A DNA stretch of 64,000 nt, from NCBI RefSeq assembly GCF_030052815.1, contig NC_079501.1, positions 41,287,593-41,351,592 on the forward strand, given 5' to 3'. The position numbers and the translations under genes were made by a program. Positions within the stretch are counted from its first letter, which is position 1, and each line of letters begins with the position of its first letter. Below the pieces are notes generated by a model that saw nothing but the letters and a program-made list of their open reading frames with translations, did no database searches and was not told the origin of the DNA. Below, one piece after another: positions 1-10,009 of this stretch. The stretch is from Hevea brasiliensis. Its lineage: Eukaryota > Streptophyta > Magnoliopsida > Malpighiales > Euphorbiaceae.

Positions 1-1492
1 TCAAGAACGTCGAGTTTAGCACGTTAGAGCTAGGTAAAAGTGAAGTTAAATTTATTTTTGGATTTATGCTAAGTTATGATACTGAAACACTGTAAAATTG
101 TGTCTTTCAGTTGAAAAGAATACCGGAAAAGAACCCGAGGAATCGAGTCAAGGCTAAGAGGCGACTCGCTTGAGGTTTGTGCACAACATCACTATGCTTT
201 AAAATTCATTGATTAAGTGAATGAAATGTGCATTTTACTTTTGCTTTGAATTGTTGAAAGTATTGTGACCTTATTTATGATGTTTTGATTTAAATTGTGA
301 AAGTTACTGTGTATATTTGAAATGACAATGTTTAGCGAATTGTTAAGATAAGTTTTGAAACCACAGTGTCATGACCATATATTTTAACACCTCACTTGCA
401 CGACTAGTGGGAGTAATTAGTTTTGAATTTTGATTCCTTCTCTGAAGAAGTGTTGAGGTGTGCCAGTAAAAGAGGATGTGAATGGATATCCATATATTTG
501 AGCTAGCTAGCCTCGTGATGTGATTTCTCTTTAGCCTCTGGCTATTGAGATTCTATTTGTTTCGAATGGCATGATCTAACTGTGGGTTTTATGAAATGTG
601 TTTTGATACTTCGAAATGAACTTATTTGGATTAAAATCTCGTAATGCATGTTTTGAATTTAATTGTCATATTCAGTCCAATTTTAATAAATGTGATTTTA
701 ATTCTGCATAAATATTATTTTTAGTATGTTGTGCACTACTGAGTCCTAGCACTCAGCGATATCTTTTATTGCTGTCGCAGATTTAGAGACTAGAGGAGCA
801 GCAGACTGAGCTGCTGAGGATTGAGGATCTATCAGCTTGAAGTTATCGGGTATAATTTATACCCTAACTGTAAATATTTCTTTTCATGTATGTATTACAC
901 ATAAATGTATGGACATGTAAATTCTGTCTTGAGCAGTTTGTACAAAGTTTGTATAAAGTTGTAATAAAATTTGGTTTGAAGTTTCATACTGTAGATTTTG
1001 GTATGATGTATATATATAATTTGTTGTCTTTAATGAATGGAAATGTTTTATTTTAATTTGAATGAGATTGATAGATATTATTTTACTGATGATTGAATTT
1101 TGAAAATTGAGAAATGTTGACTGTTGAATTTTGAGATTTGAGAAATTGTTGAGATTGATTGTGAAATTGAAGTAGTGGTTGAGAAAATTTTTGAAAGTGC
1201 TTTTTTTTCCAGGTATTTGAAGAACTATTTTCTCAAAATATAAACGGAACTCTGTCAAAATTTTTATAAAATTTGCAGAAAAATAAAATGGGCCAAAAAA
1301 TTTTAACTGATTTTCAACTTTAATTAAATGTTTTAATATCTATTTAAAAACGCTCACCACTTAACAAAAGTAAGAAAATTGTTTTAAAATCCCTTGTATG
1401 GTACTTAATGAGTTATCGGTAGGTGAAGTTCGGTAGTTCATTAGGTATTCTGCGGGATCATGTTATGCCTTACAGAGGGGTTAGGTGTGACA
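1..1492 (+). mobile_element. Family-B gypsy LTR, 3' part (cut by window start)
   Basis: This stretch is collinear with the last 1.4 kb of the complete family-B LTR at 11419-14890 and ends in the same ...GGTGTGACA terminus at 1492. The left end lies outside the window. The next bases (TACTC) continue a family-C LTR, so this LTR was inserted into that LTR; the matching TSD would be TACTC just left of the inserted element, outside the window. It contains an acceptor-like TTTCAG at 105-110, a 64-bp exon-like segment 111-174, a donor-like GAG/GTTTGT at 174/175, a hairpin at 739-756 and an acceptor-like GTCGCAG ending at 780. Confidence 0.85.
739..756 (+). promoter_or_regulatory. Conserved LTR hairpin (family B copy)
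   Basis: CTGAGT and ACTCAG form a perfect 6-bp stem around a 6-base loop. It follows the motif TTGTGCAC and precedes GCGATA, as in the other LTR families. Its role is unknown; position and pairing suggest an RNA structure in the LTR transcript. Confidence 0.5.
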
Positions 1493-1695
1493 TACTCATC
1501 TCTGGTGTTTCGGCTCGTTTAACCTTAGTGTATTTCGTTTCTAAAAATTTTTCCTTGATTTTTATGAGCATTATTTAATTTCTTTATAACTCCTCACTCT
1601 AGTTTATTTATAATTTCAAACATTCTAGCTGCCCGGACTGATATTGGTCACCAGAATAGTAGACTATACGGACTAGCTAAAGTGAGGATATTACA
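1493..1695 (-). mobile_element. 3' LTR fragment (family C) of gypsy element 2
   Basis: The stretch matches 43861-44063 closely and ends ...GAGGATATTACA, the inverted start (TGTAATATCC) of a family-C LTR read on the minus strand. Since 19655-20478 plus 41763-44063 is the 5' LTR of the same element, this is its 3' LTR. It is interrupted at 1492/1493 by the family-B LTR; the rest lies left of the window. The degraded 5S-like block of family C is visible at about 1493-1530. Confidence 0.82.
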
Positions 1696-1809
1696 ACTCT
1701 TCCCCTCTAATAAAAATTTCATCATCGAAATTTACCTGATGCAAACAGTTGAGGAAACTATTGCCTCATCGTCTCTTCACTTTCCCAAGTTGCCTCTTTA
1801 GTGTTGTGG
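1696..1809 (-). pseudogene. Gypsy element 2: polypurine tract and extreme 3' end of pol
   Basis: Next to the LTR end is a pyrimidine-rich stretch (1696-1712), a purine tract on the minus strand that would prime plus-strand DNA synthesis. Beyond it lies the end of pol, aligning with 4260-4350 of element 1. The coding sequence breaks off after TGTGG (1805-1809) and resumes with a second TGTGG at 14891. Aligning this join with the same region of element 1 (GGTTCC...AGCACC) shows that only one TGTGG belongs, so the two copies are the TSD of the insertion at 1810-14890. Confidence 0.78.
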
Positions 1810-2087
1810 TGTAACGATCGGGCTCCAACTACTAGAGGAATTGTCTGCTTTGGCCATAAGCCTCACAGTTTTGTCCAATAGGTGGAATGGAAAACTTCCC
1901 AGGAGGTCACCCATCCTAGGATTTCTCTCAAGAGAGCACGCTTAACCTTGGAGTTCTTCCAACTCTCATGGCCATTCCACCAAAAGGCGCCTTTAGTGAT
2001 TAGTTTCCCCATCTTATATATCATTACCTTTTGAACCCAAGACCATTTTCGTGCTTTGCTGATGTGGGATTTGCCTAAGGGACCTTT
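1810..2087 (-). mobile_element. Cassandra-like (TRIM) LTR segment carrying 5S rRNA sequence
   Basis: Read on the minus strand, the segment contains a strong 5S rRNA match (about 1893-1958) and ends GATCGTTACA at 1810 against the TSD. Cassandra terminal-repeat retrotransposons in miniature are known to carry 5S sequence in their LTRs. The minus-strand text CCCACATCAGC near 2070 is the kind of sequence found at the start of such LTRs. The junction with the family-B LTR is near 2087/2088 and no TSD is visible there, so this is either a Cassandra LTR fragment or the 3' end of a chimeric family-B LTR. Confidence 0.6.
1893..1958 (-). ncRNA. 5S rRNA-like sequence (retroelement-borne, not a 5S gene)
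   Basis: The minus strand reads AGAACTCC, GGTTAAGCGTGCT, CCTAGGATGGGTGACC and CTCCTGGGAAGT in order. These are the 3' two-thirds of plant 5S rRNA, including box A, the intermediate element and box C of the Pol III promoter. The 5' third of 5S and its spacer context are not recognisable, and it is a single copy inside a retroelement, so it is a captured 5S-like promoter region and not a rRNA gene. Confidence 0.7.
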
Positions 2088-3621
2088 AATAAATTTAACT
2101 TCACTTTTACCTAGCTTATATCTGCTAAACTCGACGTTCTTTAAAATTTGTGTTTCGGGGTTACTATTCACTACGCTATTCAAGTCAATTTGTTGATTTT
2201 CTAAGGCTTAATAGGTATGAGAACTCTAACTTCACCTACATACTATGTTTTGGTCACGAAACTTGTTGTTTTTGGTCATTTTCTCAAAACTTAAGTCCAT
2301 TAGGCAAAATTGCAAATTTTCAGTTTTGGTGCCTTAGGTTGCACAGTTCCATTGGTCATTTTACTGTTATAATTTGGCAAAAATTTCTCAATAGAAAATG
2401 TTTCCTATTGTCTTAAGTTTATTCTCCTTTTTGAATCACTCCAATTGGAGTTTTGTAGCTCAAGTTATGGCCATTTGAACCATGGCTGCCGGATTGGATT
2501 CAACCCAGAATTCTGGGCAATTTTTGGTGCTGGCAGTTTTGGGTCACCAACTTGGGGTGGCCAAATGACTTGGTTAATGGCAGAATTTGGGTTTGTGTTC
2601 TTCATGAAAGTTTTAGATGTATATCTCATCTAATCACTGGTAAAGTTTAAGGTCATTTAGACCTTCCTAGCTCAAGTTATGACCAAATGAACAAACACTG
2701 TTCATTTGGTCAGTTTGTACAGGGCAGCCTGCAATTTTCTAATTTTGGTCAATTTGTTCACTAGGTTTTGGTCATTTTTTGGGCATGCTTCCTAAATGAA
2801 AATTGTGTCATTTAGTGTCCATTTTCATTCCCAATTGGTATTATACCAATTGGACTTATAAAATTTCATTTTTAGTCCCTCAAAGGAAATTTGGTCATGC
2901 TGCCAGCAGCGTGATCATACTCCATCCGAATTTGGCCTTGATTCCAACACTTCTAACACACTTAATTAGGCCACAAATGACCATTTCTCACTTCACATTA
3001 GGTCAAAGACATCATTTGCAAGTTTCTCCCATTTCTGTCTCTAACCCTAAGTGTCCCAAAACCCTAACTTACTAACTTGTTGCATTTAACCACATTTAAG
3101 CATACCAATCTCATTAGCACATCCATACAAGCTTGCCTACCATTTAATTTCAATCAAAACTCAAACATATACATAGTAATCCAAGCTAGCCGAATTTTAG
3201 TTTAGTCCCTCAACAAATTTTTCTTTTTATTTTAAGTTTATTTCTATGTTCTTGATGCTATACATACACTAATTAAACTAAAAGTTTAAAGTTTGCATTA
3301 CTAACCTTAGGTGAAGTCTTTGATCTTCTCTTCCTCTCAATTTTCTTCAATGCTTCTCCTTCTAATCTTCCTTCCAAGATTTGCTTATAATTTTTCTTCA
3401 AGAAAATTAAAGGATTTATGGTGGAATTAATGCTTAAAAAGCTTAAAAATAAGCTTTCATGGAGGAAAAATTTGAAAGAGAACTTGGGAGAGAGAGAGGT
3501 GGCAACACTAAGGAAGAAGATGACCTTTGTTTATTTTTTTTTCTTTTCTTTTCTTTTATCTTTTTATGTCTTAGGAAGACCCAAAATTCCATTTAATCAA
3601 ATTACTAATTATGGGATTTAT

Positions 3622-3653
3622 GGCATCATGCATGATGTCATGCATGATGTCAT
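3622..3653. repeat. Doubled TGACATCAT palindrome in family-B LTR
   Basis: ATGCATGATGTC occurs twice in tandem (12-bp step), giving overlapping palindromes. The plus-oriented family-B LTR at 11973-11993 has the single form. The element lies about 554 bp from the LTR 5' end in both. Confidence 0.6.
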
Positions 3654-3985
3654 ATCCCTACACCTTTTTCATTTTCTCTTTTTTTTTTATTTATTTTTCT
3701 ATTAGTTCTTTAATTTAATTCTCGATTCTGAATTTTTTTTTCTCCGAGTTTATTTGACAGTTAGGTCAGGAGTCAGCTCTCGGGGTCAATTGACCAAATT
3801 GCCCCTTATCGGTTCAACCCAGTTTGCAATTAATTCAATATTTCTTTTGGCTCCCTGACCTAATTATTTGACTGGCTTAACAGTTCTTTTTCGTGATTTT
3901 CTCTTTTCCACTGTGTTCGTAATGGTCCTAAGGACCGCGGCGTCACATTTTACAGTTTGAAATTTGAGTTTAAATCGACTTCGCA

Positions 3986-4035
3986 GTCGTTCCTGAGAAG
4001 GTCACCCATCGCTGTGACTCTCGGCTCGTTTAACT
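3986..4035 (-). promoter_or_regulatory. 5S-like block at about +172 of family-B LTR
   Basis: The minus strand reads AGTTAAACGAGCC, then GAGAGT, then GCGATGGGTGACC, in the order and roughly the spacing of box A, intermediate element and box C of 5S rRNA. It is the counterpart of 11591-11640. Transcription from it is not shown. Confidence 0.55.
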
Positions 4036-4207
4036 TCTTATGTTCTGTTCTTCTTATTTATACTTAACCAATTGGCAATTACTAATTATTTATGTTCATG
4101 GCTTCTCTAGTTGTCTTAAGTGTGGTTCTAATCTCCTTAATTGTCCGAACCGACTCCGGTCACCGGAATAGTAAAATATACCAGGCTATACAAATGGGGG
4201 TGTTACA

Positions 4208-4243
4208 ATTCTTCCCCCCTCCCCCCCCCCCCCTTTAAATAAA
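4208..4243 (-). other. Expanded polypurine tract of gypsy element 1
   Basis: Next to the 3' LTR the plus strand has six C, one T and thirteen C (4214-4233), so the minus strand is G13-A-G6. The copies in the array (24594-24600 and equivalents) have only about seven or eight G. The tract primes plus-strand DNA synthesis in gypsy elements. The homopolymer has evidently expanded and could form a G-quadruplex; its exact length may also be a sequencing uncertainty. Confidence 0.75.
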
Positions 4244-4249
4244 TTTCAT

Positions 4250-5897
4250 CTTGAAATTTTACCTGGTATCAATCTCTCAACAGCTGTGGGTGCTGTCTCC
4301 TCATGTCCTCCTCTCGTTCCCAAGTAGCCTCCTGGCCTGAATAATGGTTCCATAGCACCTTTACCAACGGTATCTGCTTGTTCCATAGTTGCTTCACCTC
4401 TTAAGCCAGAATCTCTATGGGTTCTTCCTCATATGTGAGGTCTGGATTCACTTCAATTTCTTCCACTGGTAGTACATGAGATGGGTCTGATCGATACCTC
4501 CTTAACATAGACACATGGAAGACATTATGTATCTTCTCTAACTCTAGAGGTAGTGCCAACCGATATGCCAAAGGACCCACTCTTTCCAGAACCTCATAAG
4601 GCCCAATGAAGCGAGGACTCAGTTTCCCCTTTTTGCCGAATCTCATAATTCTCTTCCAAGGAGAAACCTTGAGGAAAACTTTCTCACCTACTGCATACTC
4701 AATATCCCTTCTCTTCAGATCAATGTAGGACTTCTGACGGTCTGATGCAGTCTTAAGTCGATCTCTGATCACTCTAATTTTCTCTTCAGTTTGCTAAACA
4801 ATTTCGGGTCCAATCATCTTTCTTTCACTCACGTCATCCCAACACAACGGGGTTCTACATTTTCTGCCATACAAAGATTCATATGGAGGCATCCCAATAC
4901 TGGATTGGTAGCTGTTATTGTAAGCAAACTCAATCAAAGGCAAGTGTGTATCCCAACTGCCCTCAAACTCAATCACACAAGCCCGTAGCATATCCTCCAA
5001 GATCTAAATTACTCTCTCAGACTGGCCATCTGTCTGTGGGTGGAATACAGTACTGAAGTTCAATCTAGTTCCTAGGGCTCTCTGAAGACTACCCCAGAAT
5101 CTAAAAGTGAACCTAGGATCTCTATCTGATACAATGGATACTAGCACTCCATGAAGTCTCACAATCTCATCGATGTACAACCTGGCCAATCTTTCTAAAC
5201 TGTAGTCCATCTGAACTGGCAGAAAATGAGCAGACTTAGTCAGTCTGTTAACAATGACCCATACTGCATCATGACTCTTCTGTGTCTTTGGAAGTCCCAT
5301 CACAAAATCCATCGTTATTCTTTCCCATTTCCATTTTGGCACTGGTAGTGGATGTAACAACCCAGTGGGCAATTAATGCTCTGCCTTTACTTGCTGACAA
5401 GTTAGGCATTTGGAAATAAACTCTGCCACATCTCTTTTAATACCCATCCACCAGTAATGCTCCTTTAGCCCTCTATAAATTTTTATACCACCAGGGTGCA
5501 TGGCAAAAGGAGACTCATGTGCTTCCTTCAAAATGATCTGCCTCAAATCAACATTATTAGGAACACATATTCTGCCCTGGTATAGCAGTAGACCATCACC
5601 TCTGATTGAGAATTCTAGTTTCTTGCCCTGCCTGACTTCTTCCAACATCTTTTGATACCTTTCATCATTCTGAGCAGCCATACTGATCTGATAAATCAGC
5701 ACTAGCTGTACATGCCATGCAACTGCTGTTCGCCTATCATCATTAATCTCTAAGCTGGAATGCAATGATCTTAACTCATGTACCAAAGACAAAGGAGTAA
5801 CTCGTAGACTTACCATAGTCTTGCAACTTAAGGCGTCAGCCATAACATTAGCTTTCCCTGGCTGATAGTCTATCAGACAATCATAGTCTTTTATCAA
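4250..5897 (-). pseudogene. Gypsy element 1 integrase (zinc-binding, catalytic core, chromo-type C-terminus), broken
   Basis: Read from 5897 downwards: an H2C2 zinc-binding region (HESPFAMHPGG ... CLTCQQVK), the DDE catalytic core ([25 protein letters not shown]; all three acidic residues present), then the C-terminal part with EYAVGEKVFLKVSP, GPYEVLERVGPLAYRL and FHVSMLRRYRSDPSHV, typical of Tekay/Del-type chromoviruses. Integrase inserts the cDNA into host DNA. Stops interrupt it at 5373, 5004, 4794 and 4401, each at a glutamine codon (for example EH-stop-LPTG, VI-stop-ILED). The reading frame is otherwise continuous, so decay is by point mutation. No intron separates VI-stop and ILED here, unlike element 2. 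Confidence 0.9.
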
Positions 5898-7110
5898 CTC
5901 TAACCATCTCCTCTATCTCAAATTCAACTCTTTCTGGGTGCCCAAATACTTCAAACTCTTATGATCTGTGTTGATGTAACACTTCTCCCCATACAAATAA
6001 TGTCTCCAGATTTTAAGAGCGAACACAATGGCTGCAAGCTCCAAGTCATGTGTCGAATAATTCCTCTCATGTAGTTTTAGCTGGCGTGATGCATAGGCAA
6101 TGACATTCCGATCTTGCATCAACACACAACCTAACCCATTGTGAGAAGCATTACTGTAAACTGTATATTCCTTACCCAGTGTAGGTAAGGTCAGGACTGG
6201 AGCCTCAGTTAAACATTTCTTCAATTCATCGAAACTCTGCTGGCATTTGTCCGTCCATTGAAATTTCACATCTTTCTTAAGCAGCTTGGTCAATGGAGAT
6301 GCCAACATGGAGAATCCCTTCACAAATCTACCGTAGTATCTAGCTAGCCCCAGAAAACTGCGAATCTCTGTGATATTTCTGGGTGGCTTCCAATTAAGGA
6401 CAACTTCAATCTTACTTGGATCTACCTTGATACCCTCTGCTGATACTATGTGCCCCAAAAAGGATATCTCCTTTAGCCAAAATTCACACTTCGACAATTT
6501 GGCATATAGCTATTTCTCCCTCAAAGTCTACAGTACAATCCGTAGATGTCTATCATGCTCTTCTGCATTCCTCGAATAGACCAATATATTATCAATAAAT
6601 ACCACAACAAACTGGTCGAGATATGGTCTGAAGATAGTGTTCATCAGGTCTATAAAAGCAGCCGGAGCATTAGTTAACCCGAATGGCATAACCAAGAACT
6701 CATAATGGCCATAGCGGGTTCTAAAGGCAGTTTTAGAAATACTCTGCTCTTGTACTTTTAGCTGATAATAACCTGATCTTAGGTCAATTTTGGAGAACAC
6801 AGCTGCACCCCTCAACTGATCAAACAAGTCATCAATGCGGGGCAATGGGTATCTGTTCTTTATTGTCACCTTATTCAACTACCGATAGTCAATGCATAAC
6901 CGGAGAGTGCCATCCTTCTTCTTTACAAACAATACTGGCGCTCCCCAAGGTGACACATTAGGGCGGATGAAGCCCTTGTCAAGCAACTCTTGCAACTGTA
7001 CTTTCAATTCTTTTAGTTCTGCTGGTGCCATTCTGCATGGCATTATGGAGATTGGGTCCACACCAGGCATAACATCAGTTTCAAACTGCACTTTTCTTTC
7101 TGGAGGTAAT
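5898..7110 (-). pseudogene. Gypsy element 1 reverse transcriptase and RNase H, broken
   Basis: The RT begins with [12 protein letters not shown] and [22 protein letters not shown], continues through [28 protein letters not shown] and the catalytic motif, then [10 protein letters not shown] and [13 protein letters not shown], followed by RNase H ([45 protein letters not shown]). The catalytic FIDD motif reads FIDNILVYS and the first RNase H aspartate reads SNAS, so both activities are probably lost. Stops lie at 6879, two near 6500-6528 and one at 5913, all at glutamine codons. The upstream end is cut at 7110/7111 by a solo family-A LTR; the sequence resumes at 11168. Confidence 0.92.
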
Positions 7111-7144
7111 TGTAACACCCCTAAGTTCGGTAGTGCGTTCTACT

Positions 7145-7171
7145 GCTCTGGTGACCAGTGCTGTCCGGACG
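7145..7171 (+). promoter_or_regulatory. Conserved palindromic block near LTR 5' end (family A)
   Basis: CTGGTGACCAG is an 11-bp palindrome about a central G and is followed by GTCCGGAC, an 8-bp palindrome. The same pair occurs about 34-39 bp into LTRs of families A, B and C (for example 61437-61463, 11455-11485, 52621-52650). It could be a protein-binding site in U3 or an integrase-end feature; function is unknown. Confidence 0.5.
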
Positions 7172-7284
7172 GTTAGGAAGCCTAGAACTACACTTCAATA
7201 TGAATGAGGAGACATAAATAATGAAATACAAGAAAAGAAAATACAAGAAAAACAAAGGAAAATCATAGCAAAGAAATGTAACCA

Positions 7285-7333
7285 AGTTAAGCGAGCCGAA
7301 AAACCTAGCGATGGGTGACCGCACCGGGAAGTC
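7285..7333 (+). promoter_or_regulatory. 5S-rRNA-like block at +174 of family-A LTR
   Basis: The plus strand has AGTTAAGCGAGCC, then CCTAGCGATGGGTGACC, then CGGGAAGTC. In 5S rRNA the order is AGTTAAGCGTGC, CTAGGATGGGTGACC, TGGGAAGTCC. Box A to box C spans 49 bp against about 55 in 5S, the loss lying between box A and the intermediate element. A T5 run at 7383-7387 lies where a Pol III terminator could be. If active it would give an RNA of roughly 150 nt; activity is inference. Confidence 0.6.
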
Positions 7334-7989
7334 ACGGCGTGGACCATTGACTGGCCCTAGACTGCGGAGAACCCTGGAAAACATTTTTAAGACTTAAACA
7401 GACCCTTATTGAAGAATAAATATCATTAGAAAGATCAAAGAAAAATTAAATAATTAGTACAAAGAAAAGTGAGAAATCGAAAAACAGACAAAATACGGTG
7501 TTACCGAAAAATCGGGAATGCCACCTGAACAAGGGCATTATGGTCATTTGACATCCTGAAGTGTCTTTTGACCTAAATGTCCATTAAAAATAAATAATAT
7601 TACACTTAGAAAATGAAATGAAAAATTAATTTGGTGGTACATAAAGTAAATAGCCAAAAATGGAGTGAAAAATGTGTAAATAACACATTTAAGCATTATT
7701 ATATAATTAAATGAGTAAGTGGACCACTAAAGGATTAAATTAAACATAAAATGTGGCTGATGTAAGTCCACTATACCCATCAGAATGTTCATCTTCCTCA
7801 TTTCATAAACATTGCCGAATTGAAGAAAATGGGAACCACCATGGCCATTTTTCATGCAAGCTCATCTAACCACTCATTTCACTTCTAATCACTTGAGTTC
7901 CTTCATCAAAAATGGTCTACACATCACAAAGAAGATATTGATACCAAATTTGAGAAGTTTGGTGAAGGTTTAGCAAGTTACAATCAAAG

Positions 7990-9421
7990 GTAAGTTCACA
8001 TTTTTGAGAATTCCTTTGTTAAACTTTATGTTCATGTAATGGGTGTTAGTTTGGTGAAGGAAATTTTAAAGTTTAAATAGTTATTGAGATAGCCATTTTT
8101 GGACAGCCATGGGGTCACGCATTTAATGATTTATTATGCATATAATTGATGAGAAATAATGTTGATCTTGGTGATTTAATATCCTAGTGAATTATTTCAC
8201 ATGTATATGGTGATTTATGCACTTGGATGGGAATTGGTAAATTGTAGGGCACTTTGATGTTGAAGGACAATTTTCGGCAGCTTGGGAACACTTGAGTAAA
8301 TGTATGTATTCATGGAAGTGTAGGCAGAATATTGACCTAGAAGGATTGATGGATATGTATGTAGATTGATATTGTAAAGTGTATGTAAGATTTGTAATGG
8401 TTAGGTGTGTATGTAATGGTACTTAGAATTTGTAAATGTGAATTATATTTGGTGTGTTGAGGGTAATTGTAATCTGCCCAAAGTAATGTTAATGTAAAGT
8501 AGAATATGCTTTTGGTAATGTACCAAAACAGATTGGTAGGGAACTGAACAAATTGCAAGGTAAATGTGTGTGATTGATGTGTGTTAAGCAAAGTAACCAA
8601 GGGCAGTGTACATTTTAGCCAATAAGTTTAAATGTGTAACCTCAATTGGTATGAGACCAATTGGAGGTGGAACTAGGCACAAAATGTGCCAACTTTCATT
8701 GAGAAAACATACCAAAATTCTGTTTGCAAGGTGACCTAAGAAAATGACCAATTCGGATTAGGTGCAATTAGGACCTGAAAAATGACCAATTGGGCAGCAG
8801 TGAGTGTTTAGGCCATAACTCACTCAAAACAGGTCCAATTGACCTGAAATTTTAACCATGAATATTTAAGACCCATACCTACAAGTCTTATGAAGACACC
8901 AAAGCCCAGATATGACCATAAGCAAGTCAAACAACTTGCACAAGTTCGGGTCCAAAAACTGGCCGAACCAGAGTTGACCAAATTGACCTAAAACTGACCT
9001 AATTTGATACCAATTGACCAGCAATAGTGTAATGACCATAACTTGGTCTACTTAACTCGGATTGACCTAAAATTTTGCACCGCGGTCCATAAGACCTAGA
9101 TCTACAAGTTTGTAGTTTTGACCGAGACCCGAAAATCGAGAGAACTAGATCGTCCGGCTAGGTCAAACCAGTGTCCCAGAATCCAGCAATTTGCATTAAA
9201 ATGCACTAAACAAGGAAATGACTTTGGTAAAACATACCAAACCTAAAACCCTATCGAATGTGACATATTAACGACACTAAAACCTAATTTACCTAAAAAG
9301 CAACGAGGGTCGGTATATTAGGTGATTAAGTGAATAATTGAGTTCAGTGCATTATTTACCAAACACCATCGATAGATACAATTTAATTTGGTACTGAAAC
9401 ACTTCGAATTGTGTTTCTCAG
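7990..9421 (+). other. Intron-like segment 1 in solo family-A LTR
   Basis: It begins at a near-consensus plant donor (CAAAG/GTAAGTTC) and ends at an acceptor with a pyrimidine run (GTGTTTCTCAG). Both signals are kept in the other family-A LTRs and at matching places in family B. Splicing is not demonstrated. Confidence 0.4.
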
Positions 9422-9485
9422 TTAACAAGGACTCAGCAAAAGGGAAAGAAAATACTGAGTCAAGACCAGGAGACAATCATCAGAG
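9422..9485 (+). other. 64-bp exon-like segment in family-A LTR
   Basis: It is bounded by the acceptor-like GTTTCTCAG and the donor-like CAGAG/GTTTGTG. It shares ACTGAGTCAAG and GGAGAC-like text with the 60-64-bp segments at 13572-13631 and 111-174 in family B and 22206-22265 in the array, while the flanking 'introns' are much less alike. It has no start codon-led coding potential, so if transcribed it would be a leader exon. Confidence 0.4.
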
Positions 9486-9486
9486 G

Positions 9487-9830
9487 TTTGTGCGCAACTA
9501 GTTTTCAACTGATTTTGTTCTGAACAATATTTCATATGATAAATTGTATATTATTATTTTAAACTGTGTTTGTGCACAACGGCTATTTCTTTTGAATTTT
9601 TCAATTGAAATGAATTATGACTATTGTACATTATTGTTTTAAATTGTGTTTGTGCACAACTAGTTTTCAACTGATTTTGTTCTGAATAATATTTCATATG
9701 ATAAATTGTATGTTATTGTTTTAAATTGTGTTTGTGCACAATATTTATTTCTTTTGAATTATTTTCAATTGAAATAAATTATGACTACTTGTATGTTATT
9801 GTTTTAAATTGTGGAAATGTACTTGAATGG
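9487..9830 (+). repeat. Tandem duplication of about 170 bp inside solo family-A LTR
   Basis: The block GTTTGTGCRCAACTAGTTTT ... GATAAATTGTAT ... TTTTAAATTGTG occurs twice in succession with a partial third. The other family-A LTRs have only one copy (compare 63785-63860). This explains part of the length variation among family-A LTRs. Confidence 0.7.
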
Positions 9831-10009
9831 ATATTTATTACTTGAAAAGCATTATAAATGATTTTTGTGGAAATTGAAGTGAATTACGAATTGTGTTGCC
9901 ATTTTGTGAATGAAATTATAACTTTGGAAATTTATTGGATTCTTCGGATCATTTGAATAAAATGTTTGGAATTGTTTTGATTCACAATTGGCATGACTCT
10001 GTTACTATG

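Larger units (their letters stand above)
2088..4207 (-). mobile_element. Family-B LTR, inverted, 5' part (3' LTR of gypsy element 1)
   Basis: Read on the minus strand it starts TGTAACACCCCC at 4207 and follows the LTR at 11419-14890 for about 2.1 kb, until homology stops after the equivalent of 13520. From there the sequence changes into the 5S-bearing segment. It directly abuts a polypurine tract at 4208, so it is the 3' LTR of the minus-strand pol beside it. With 11306-13520 it forms an inverted repeat of about 2.2 kb per arm. Small open frames inside it have no recognisable domain. Confidence 0.8.

Noticed and set aside
884..1258. 124-codon open frame on the minus strand near the LTR end
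   Set aside because: Low-complexity asparagine/isoleucine-rich translation of AT-rich LTR sequence; not kept in 14290-14700.
1893..1958. A working 5S rRNA gene
   Set aside because: The 5' third of 5S is missing, changes occur inside conserved regions, and there is no 5S repeat array.
1863..2183. 106-codon open frame across the 5S-like segment
   Set aside because: It spans the junction of two unrelated repeats and translates a 5S-like sequence; not a gene.
3418..3705. 95-codon open frame with a hydrophobic C-terminus
   Set aside because: It lies inside the inverted family-B LTR; the hydrophobic end comes from a T-rich stretch and the other family-B LTR does not keep the frame.
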